From Pycnopodia helianthoides (Eukaryota > Echinodermata > Asteroidea > Forcipulatida > Asteriidae), in the NCBI GenBank assembly GCA_032158295.1, contig CM063263.1, positions 13,154,974 through 13,218,973 of the forward strand: a stretch of DNA of 64,000 nt, read 5' to 3'. Shown in pieces: positions 55,086 to 64,000 of the stretch. The notes below the pieces were generated by a model. That model saw only the letters and a program-made list of their open reading frames with translations. It had not been told where the DNA came from and searched no databases. The position numbers and the translations under genes were made by a program. Numbering within the stretch: position 1 is the stretch's first letter; each line of letters starts with the position of its first letter.

Positions 55086-58000
55086 TCAATCTTCAGCAGT
55101 CTCAAAAGATTCTTCTCCACTTTCTTCATTAATACTCTGTAGAATCTTCTCAAGTCGTTCCTTAGCAACATTTGCCATCATTCCTCGCATATCAGGATGC
55201 TCTTCTAAAACTGATAATAGTTTGCATATATTGGTTCATAAGATTTAAAAAAATAAATGAAATGGTTGTAATGATTTTCATAAATCAAACCTATAAGTAT
55301 GGGGAAAAATTCCCACCAAATGAATAAGAGAGATTGAAGGATAAATACCTTGATTGAAGTTTTCTCTGTTGAGACTGTACATGTCACAGGTAGAGTTGGC
55401 CACAACAGATGCAACACGTCGCTCCTCAATCAACAAGGCAATCTCTGTCAACAAATCCATCCAAATACTCCAGAAATTAGATTACTTGATGTCAGTTCAC
55501 ATCACAACAAATTTAAGAAAGAAATCATGTTGAGTGAATGATAAACTTGAAATTCTCACCACCAAAATGGTCTCCATCGTGAAGTTTGCCAACCACCCTG
55601 CCTTCGACTTCAATTTGTACTGAGCCATGCTCAATGAAATACATGGTGTTACCTTGACGACCAGCCTTTATGATCATGTCATCTTTGAGGTAGACTTCAA
55701 ATGTTAGTTTCTCAATAACATCGATGACAAAATCTTGACTACCTTTGTTGAGAAAACCTACTTTGCTGACAAGAGAGCTGAGACGGTGCTGTATGATCTC
55801 CTGTTTTAGGAGAAAAAGGGCGTGTTTTGGAAACTAAGCAGAATGCATTACTTTGATCAATACCTACTATATTCATCTCAATTATGCAAATAATTGTCTA
55901 CGTAAACCGTTGAAATGATTTCTGTAGCATTGAAAATTCATATTTCAATGTATATTTGAATAGCAATCGGCTTTTGCGGTAAATAATCTTCGATTATGAA
56001 TTAATGTGAATTAATGTTATTTTAATGACATTCCTTACCCTTCGAATTGGAGTGTTTTGCTCCTTGATAATCAAATCTTCATCAAAGTATTTACGCTGGT
56101 AACGATGATCGTAGTAGTCCAGTACACGTTTCTGTGTTTTCCCTGGTATCTTGCGATAGCGCATATATTCCTTGACTTGGTTGATCTATTCAAATTATAT
56201 GCAAATTAGTCAATAGTGAAAAAATAAAAATAAAACAAAGTAAACCTTACTTTGGAAATGGACGCAAGAGGAATGAGACTTGATCTTACTGAAGGGCTTC
56301 TGAACTTATAAACAGTACAGTTATAAACTGTACTAATAAATTATCAAAAACAAAAGAGGTTTACCTTTTCATTGTAGATTCTTCCTGACGCACCTATAGA
56401 CAGAAGCAAAGTGGCCATTTGACCAACAAAGAGGGCGTAGAATGAAGCCCCTAGCATGATACTAAGAGCAGCAGCCCACATCTCTATCAGGTTTTGTGGA
56501 GTGTGACGACCAAATCCAATCCCAAGCATATGACAAATTGCTTTGAAGAATGCCCAGGAATATTGTTCCCACTTATCAGCATTCTAGAGATATAAAGCAC
56601 AAGAATTAGTAATACGTCTACTTGTTTCAAAGTTGGTTAGACCTTGCAATTTGGCAAACAAACAAAGAAAAAGATCAATCAGATGCTGTGGGCTGGTATT
56701 GTTATCATATTTTGTTCTAGGGTTGAAATACGAACGACTTGCTACAGTGTACAGATTATTTTAACTGTTTGGATTGTTGAGAAACGGTTTCCTAAACTCA
56801 CATTTTTCGTACTTTTTCGGAGTTTGGTAAATTACTGATTCCAAGGTACATGTCATTGCATGCACTTAATTTGAAACGGTTTCTTGTGTTCCCAAACCAA
56901 AAGATTTATTACCAAGTTTAAAATCATGTTTTTCTCTTTTTTCTTAAACATTTTTGGGCTTAGTTTTTTTACCTCAAGGCCGCTGATAGTGACCCAACTA
57001 TCCTCTGGGAAATCCTGTGCAAATGCAATGAAGAATTGTATACAACCATTCCAGTGTATCACAACTAACATGACAAGACTAAGGTTGACTATCCGGATCA
57101 CTGCACCTTCAATATTGAAGATCTGACAAGATATAAAAGACGATCCGCGCAAGATGTTTATTTTATTTTACTTCTGAAATGACAACTACAACTGTTAGCA
57201 ATAGTTTCCAAACCAAAACTAAAGAATCCAAACAGGTTGAATTTATTAATTTAAATATTAAGCTTTATAAATGTAAGGGATGCTATCCCCCCATACCTCA
57301 CATAAACTTATGAATGAAATTATTAATGAATTGAAAGCGAATAAAAATCCGTCGCTCAATTGCGTTTTAAAAGTTGCAGGAAATATCCGTCACAATACAA
57401 ACTCACCTCTTCAAGCTTGTTAACGTATCTCATGAGTCGAGCAAGACGCAACAGTCGTAGAATCCCTAAGATCTTGGCCAATCTGAAGGGACAACATTAA
57501 AAAATTCACTGAATAATTATTGCTTTTAAATGACTGAAATTGGAAAGAGGTGAAAGTATTGGGATAGAGCCTCGTGAGAGACGGTTTATTGGTGGAAACC
57601 ATAACATACCGGAATACACGGAGAGTCAGTGCAGTGGAGTCAGACGTGTACCCTTCGGTTCCATTCATGAAGATGTAGATGTAATCAAACGGGAAAGATG
57701 AGATCAAATCAGGAAAGAACCAAGATCGTAAATAATACGCAGCAATTCGTCTTCGTAATATTATCACCTTGAGTAGATAACAAAACAAAATCAACAAGTT
57801 TACATTTAAAATAAATTATGGTGATGATGATTAGGTGGCCTATTATAATTTTATTCCTTCTAAATTTTTTTAATTCCCCTGCATTTTTAACAATGGTCAA
57901 AGACGCATGCGTGATTGTTGAATGATCTAAATGAACTACAGATTGGTGATGTAAATAAATACATTAGGGAATTCGAAACGAGCGGGAAATAAGCAAACCT

Positions 58001-59108
58001 GTCAATAAGGAAAAAAATCAGGAAAATGTAGAGCGGCGCAACAATTAGGTGTAAATGTTAGAGTTTTATCATTATTGACAATCAATGTGTACTAAGTATC
58101 AACAGTTTGCACATGTGACGTCAACTTAATAGGCAGTGCAAGATTGTTTATCAAGCTAGCATACCTCTTCGTTTTTATGATCGATAATTCCAGTGAAGAA
58201 ATTGAGAAAAATATCGATCAAAAAGAAACTGTCAGTGAAACAGTTTGCTATGGTCCACGTTGCTGAGAACTGATCACTATAGAAAGCGATGTTGATTGGT
58301 AAGATAATTAACGTAATGGACATCAATAGCACCATCCACATATCCCAACACCATCTGAAATTAAATAAAATATTTACATGTTTATAAGTAGAAATTGACA
58401 CACTAGTTAAAACACCATTGTTGTAATCGAGTACAGGTAATTAAAATCGTGTTAAAATTACATTTGTATATTTTTGTTATGATGAAAGTTTACAAAGTTT
58501 GCCGAATTAAAACCCCTGGTACATATGATTGTTTACAGTGAGAGGTTCTTGGCAGGTTACAGTTTCTCAGTTATTTACAAAAACGTTTACTAACCTGAAA
58601 TTACTGAGTGGGTGGATGACAAAATGTCGGAATCTTTGTTGCCGAAGCTGCTCATCTTTGAGTGCTTTCTCGCTTCGGTAAATTCTTTTGACGAAGTCTT
58701 TATTTGAGGCATGGAATAAAGTCTTATTATTCAACTTCTGTACAAAAGATTTGCGACGTTTACTCGGAGGTATCATCTGTACACCCATAGCTGCCAGCAC
58801 GGCACTGTCGCTCTGTGCAAGACCTGAATCATATCAATCATTTCAAAATTAATGAAAACTAATTTTTCATTATCACAAGATGGAGGACTCCATTTTTACA
58901 AGGAATGAAGTTTTACATTTTTTTTTTAAAACTATATTGACATAAATTATGCTGTTAAAATGGCAATGTAAATTGTTCTTTTCTAAAAATTAAACTTCTG
59001 ATTCTGTTTTTAATTATTTCAGACGATAAAATATTTATCTATAATTATTAACTAACCCGCTGCTTGGGTGTCCGATATAACCTCGACGGCCTGCAATTCA
59101 TCCGCCAT
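55086..59108 (-). CDS. HCN-type hyperpolarization-activated cyclic-nucleotide-gated channel (11 exons, 560 aa)
   Basis: Tetrameric plasma-membrane cation channel of the HCN/CNG family. Exons in transcript order: 59108-59057, 58823-58595, 58354-58165, 57767-57610, 57482-57407, 57122-56973, 56583-56365, 56185-56039, 55800-55560, 55444-55349, 55210-55086 (1683 nt). Short N terminus with a conserved pre-S1 motif (FRHFVIHPLSNFR). S1 starts WCWDMWMVLLMS and S2-S3 carry FLIDIFLNFFTG. The S4 voltage sensor (about 205-230) has regularly spaced Lys/Arg (LAKILGILRLLRLARLMRY). S5 contains IHWNGCIQF. The pore reads ICHMLGIGFGRHTPQN, with GFG at 308-310 where HCN channels normally have CIGYG. The C-linker starts INQVKEYMRYRKIP, and the CNBD phosphate cassette is FGEIALLIEERRVAS. 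The tail after the CNBD is very short, so the protein is shorter than sea urchin sperm HCN. Family membership is firm; ion selectivity is not. Confidence 0.95.
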
Positions 59109-60129
59109 TGTGAATGAGATCAAAATTACTTCAGATCACTGGCTCCCATATCCCATAACACAAGAAGGTTTTCGTCCAGAATCGGACCTATTGTAGATGG
59201 CTTGTTTGGACGGGGAAAACCACCATCGTCGCCGTCCGTACTGGTGTGACCAGCAGAAGAATATCAACAGTGCATACACACAGTACATGTACACGTTCAC
59301 ACATTGGTACATGGTGTAGGTGTAAAAAAGTAAAAGAAAATTCCCGGAAACAGGCGCGTTGCTATCAACTCATACGCGCATCACTCGGAGACCATTCATG
59401 ACGACATAATGAGAACGACTGACGCGCGCGTTTTCTTAAATCCAATGGGAAGCACTGTTGACTGTGTATTCAACTAAAATGACAGATAACATTTGTTGAA
59501 ATTGGAAGTGAAGTTAGCGGTACTGATCCTGCCGGCATGCGCCCAAAACCGGCATTTTCTCGAGAAATAAGATGGCATAAATTATCTGAAGTCGTTTGAA
59601 CTTTGAAGAAGGGTTGTTGGTTGAGATAGATGTTTTGAAATATCTTAATTTTTGACCCGCATCTAATAATGAATGAGTGAATGAACTATGAATTGAGGGT
59701 GGTTTAAAACATGGTGACATAAAGCACGGATGAAGGAGGAATTCCTCCATGCTATCGAAAGCTTCTCCGAACTCTGCTCCTAATTCTCTGTATGATAATA
59801 CCATTTATAATGTTGTTTTCATCTCATAGTAGGCCTATACACTATACACTGCTGTAGTGTGTGTGCGTGTGTGTGTGTGGGGGGGGGTACCCGTGCAAAC
59901 ATTTCGACTGTGCACTCAATTAACAACGCTAAGATGGGTTTTTACCAGCAGAGCGGAAGTTTACGTCAACCAACGATTACGAAACTGAAAACACACTTCA
60001 GCCACAGAACATGGAGGTCTCCATGCACAGAACCATGGCAGAACGAACATTGAAAATTGCCAGATTTTATTAATCTGAATGATTTATGCTAATTATTTAT
60101 GAAGAATTACCGAATATTTTTGGAAGTTA

Positions 60130-62545
60130 GTCAGTAGTCCATAGAGGAAAAGGTCAGCGTGACCACATGTGACCATGGTGATAGAGGTGGGTCCTTACTC
60201 TATGGTTTGACCATGGTCTGCTGACCGTGGAGGTAGAACCATAGAGCGAGGGTAGAACTGACCATCACGGTCTGACCCTGGAAGTCTGACCATCTCCTTG
60301 GCTCGTGATATCCTAATTCCCATTACTTAGAAAGCTGATTTATAATCTACTCCAATTCTGAATACTGACCGAATTTCTTGTTTACGTTTCTTAATAATGA
60401 ATGGTTTGCTGTAAGGTTGTGATGAACCCATGGCTCAGAAAAGATCCTTGTCGTTTTTAAACGATGGTCCTAAGCTATCCGGAAGCTTCTAAATCACTTA
60501 ACCAGATCATGGATGGATGTCTTGTTGGTATATTTCCATAGAGCAAGGGTATAATTCCCGTACCGCGGTATACAGAAATAAACGTCATCAGTAAGTGCTG
60601 TAATACTACAGTGGCTGCAGCTAGCAGAAGGCGTCTGTTTATCTCTGACGTCAGCAGTTACTTTGACCAATCAGATACCAATACGGACCTCTAGGAAAAA
60701 GTGGTCACCAACTTACTCCTCCAGGGTTTGAAGTCCCAGTGGGTAGTCGTGTTAATTTGACAAGATTGGCATAGGATGTGGTTATAGCTCCATGCATAGA
60801 GTTAGGCTCCATGGTTGTAATTCTCTACGGTTGTAGTTAAAGCATATTTCTCTGTGGTTAACGCGTCTTGCTGCACTGATTGGTGATAAAACAAAGTGAC
60901 GAACAGTCCTTCAACTGAACAACAGAAGTAAAGGAAAGTGAGTTTCATTGTGCAAGGTAATTATTGTTTTTAATTTATTATAATGGATTAATCTGGTTAC
61001 ACAATGTTTTGCACCTGCTTTATTATTGTGTATGTCTTACAATGTTGCTTTAGGCGGATTGAATGGTTGAAAACGTACCGACTTCGCTTCCATTCTCAAC
61101 ATAAAATAATAATGTAAGCCTGCCCCTTTGCTCTTTGACTATGATGTGTTCTCTATGGTGGTAGGACCATGGCAGGACAATGAGCATATGTAGGTAGAAC
61201 CATGGTAGGAGATTGAGGTCTAATTTCACGTTGTGCGACGCTCTTGTTTCGAACTGGTTAGCTCAGAGGGTCAGACTTCAATTTCAAACGAAAACTATAA
61301 ATGAAAGGTTTTCAGAATCATACTTAAAAATTTTATTTTTTAACTTTTTATTTTATGGTTCTCTTTTATCAAAACGAACACATGGTTGGCAGCCACAGAT
61401 TGAATTAATAATTGTTTATAACAACAACAAAAATCAATATTTTACAAATGTAAAAAGGGCAAAATACAACAGATAAGGTGAATCTTTCCTATACCTCCAT
61501 GGTCATAGTATCATTATGTGCAATATATTTTTATTGAGTGTATAATTATGATCAAACTGACTTGTATTAATAATTATGCCGTCAGGATTTTGTTATTTCA
61601 CCACGTGACACGCCTAAAAGGGTCGAGAGGAGTGTTATTTTGATTTCACTCTAACACTGACGGGCAAAGGTCCAGAGTTAACTAGTTTTCAGTCTGTTCG
61701 TAGTATGCTCAAAGCACCGACCAATCCCATCACTGTGGCACTACACCGTGCCATCATGGCGGTGCCTCGCTCGGGGCGTTACGGCCCCATCACCACCCGG
61801 ACCAACTCTGTCAATCTCATTACCCTTCCTCTGAAAATCTGATGATGATGACGATTTGACGATAGGTCTCGTGTTTTCCTTGAACCGGGAAAGGTCACAT
61901 AGATATCCTCGAGCATAATAATAAATAGGGTTAGCGAAATGGTTACACTCAATTCCAGACGTTATTATTACTACTTTCCACGAACTTCTGGTTTCTTTCC
62001 TGTGGCCAGAGGCACGAGTGGTTTTAGATATCCATTCGCAACAAATATTCGTGGTTAATTTAGTTGTTTCGCCAAAATTTCTATCATTTTCATAACAATA
62101 AAAATGTTGCCTCCTCCACTACTACGTGATTTCAGACAGAATAACCCAATAACGGATAATGTTTTCGTATGTAACTTTTGATGGACACGGCTCATTTAGT
62201 TAGCGTGGTGGGGAACCTACCTGTAGTCAATCCACATGTTGTCATGTGATGAGACACCTGTTCTTGTTTAGTTTAATTGAAGTCAGTTTAATGGTGTTGA
62301 TAATCAGCCATTGTATCCACTTCGTTGACTTTGTTAATTGTTTATAAAAGAGAGTTGCTTCTCCATTTTGTAAACCGATTATCTAATCACTGGTTGAAGG
62401 AGTTGCTGTCGGATCTATCCGAGCATATGATGTACTTGAGAACAATGACTTACGGCGTACCTTCTTACGATAGCAGGCCTCTGTTTGACCACGTTCTTTT
62501 TCGGTCGGTAGGCATAAAGCATGGAGGTAGAACATGCCTAAAGAT
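60130..62545. repeat. Field of degenerate 'gaggtagaaccatagagc / ccatgg' words
   Basis: Related words recur at about 60170-60300, 60535-60555, 60790-60840, 61150-61215, 61490-61505 and 62515-62535 (for example gaccatggtgatagaggtgg, ggaggtagaaccatagagcg, gtaggtagaaccatggtagg, catggaggtagaacatgcc). They occur in both orientations with irregular spacing and look like fragments of a dispersed repeat. Confidence 0.4.
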
Positions 62546-63140
62546 AGTTGGGAGGGGGGTGTAGGGGAAACACTCCGACAATTTTTATAAACAAATTTAT
62601 TGACATAACACTTTCTGGGATATTTCTGACTTTCTTTACTGTGATATTTAGTAGTAAAGACTGAGTAACATGTTCAGATCAGCAAGAGCAATTATGGTTG
62701 TTTCCATCTGACTCGCACCATGCTCACACACCATGCATGTAGCCCTACCGATTATGATTTATGATGCTGTGCATTTATGGCTAGCCAACATAGCAAAAAA
62801 CTGAAGACTTTAAACAAATATATTGTGTCCTTCCTTTGAAACACATTAATTTATTCACATGAGAATTGATTTTGCCAGAGGAAACTGGCCTCAACCATCA
62901 ATGGCCACGTTTAGAGTTGGTGACGAAATGGCGACGGTAATGGGCTATGGACCCCCGGATTGTCACCCTTTCTATACAGTCATGTAACGCTTGGGGGACA
63001 ATCGTCGCTTATCTGCTCCCACGCAGCACACTTTAAAAACAAATAATTGTCATCAGAGGTACTATCCAGTAACCTTTGTGTAACATCCCCGAAGCAGAAG
63101 ACAGGCAGGGCCATGAGGTGTAATTATGACGGGTCGAGAT

Positions 63141-63326
<186 letters not shown>

Positions 63327-64000
63327 CACACGTTTTCTTCTAACATCGGCAATTTTTTGTTCAGTCATCGTGTAACCGTTGAGGAACTTAGTTTAGAGGG
63401 CGTAGACTGCTCATTGTCTGTCGCCAGTTCATAAAAACACCGTGGTTGTGCCTAAAAACTGTGTTTATTTGGCGTGAACATGAAGCAGCCCGCTATTTAT
63501 GGGAGGTAAGGGAGTTCAGCAGAAGTTACTTTGGTATGACACCTTAGGGTGGAAGAGGGTTTCAAATTAAAAAAAGAAACGAAAGTAATTTAATATGTGC
63601 AAAATATTGACTTTTACTGTCATGATCATTTCAGACTTAAAAACCATGCTTTGTATTTTATAAACCCAGCACAAAAATGAGCAAAATCAGTGCAACAATA
63701 AGACACGTCGCTGACGCTACTTGGTAAAGGCGCCCTCTATTGGTTTGACTTGCGAAGCTTATAACTTGGACGATCTTAAAAAACCTGCGGTAAATATCTT
63801 TTTAGCGTCTTCGTATCACTTGATGAGAGCGTCAATTGTACATCTGATATTGTTTTTGTTTTAATATATCTTAAATTTTGATAATTATCTGCGTCAATTG
63901 AAACGGTTGCAACATATCTTTATGTGTGTGTAGATGTTTTAAAGTTTCGTTTGATTCTACCTGCACTCTGTTTACGACAGGTGTTAGAATTAACCCCCTG

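Noticed and set aside
63487..63516. Possible first coding exon (MKQPAIYG followed by a gtaagg donor)
   Set aside because: Too short to support without a downstream exon inside the window.

Overview
This is eukaryotic nuclear DNA, AT-rich, with GT-AG introns of roughly 100 bp to 3.6 kb. It most likely comes from a marine invertebrate deuterostome, probably an echinoderm. The reasons are the animal gene set (integrin alpha, HCN channel), a cytochrome c C-terminal half that reads like echinoderm cytochrome c, and many short inverted-repeat elements and tRNA-derived SINE-like repeats. The phylum is an inference; no search was run.

Seven protein-coding genes were reconstructed exon by exon. In every one the summed exon lengths are a multiple of three and the product runs from Met to stop. 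In order: (1) integrin alpha subunit, alpha4/alpha9-like, + strand, 2696-16178, 25 coding exons, 1101 aa. (2) Mitochondrial methylmalonyl-CoA mutase, + strand, 19294-30480, 19 exons, 752 aa. (3) Cytochrome c, + strand, 34506-35182, 2 coding exons, 114 aa, with a CRE/NRF-1 promoter about 1.8 kb upstream. (4) Small CYTH-domain (CyaB/ThTPase-like) protein, + strand, 38908-40485, 4 coding exons, 180 aa. (5) Elongation factor eEF1B beta, - strand, 41718-43545, 6 exons, 227 aa. (6) NDUFS1, the 75-kDa complex I subunit, + strand, 45139-53124, 17 coding exons, 727 aa. (7) HCN-type cyclic-nucleotide-gated channel, - strand, 55086-59108, 11 exons, 560 aa. The left end (1-2.7 kb) and the right end (59.1-64 kb) show no convincing gene.

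Three genes act in mitochondria: MMUT in propionyl-CoA/B12 metabolism, and cytochrome c and NDUFS1 in the respiratory chain. EEF1B2 and NDUFS1 are head to head with start codons about 1.6 kb apart and first exons at most about 215 bp apart. The same pairing exists in human, so this looks like an ancient shared promoter.

The most unusual theme is tandem duplication that spans splice junctions. MMUT intron 17 holds 49 extra copies of a 68-bp unit carrying a 3' splice site plus the first ~20 nt of exon 18. Smaller or decayed versions occur at integrin exon 1 (donor), integrin exon 17 (donor), integrin exon 20 (acceptor), NDUFS1 exon 4 (acceptor) and MMUT exon 19 (whole exon). The integrin 3' flank holds an array in which each 44-bp unit carries an AATAAA. 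The HCN-type channel has a GIGFG selectivity filter in place of the usual CIGYG. Introns and spacers also carry several families of short inverted-repeat elements, some with visible TTAA or 8-bp target duplications.
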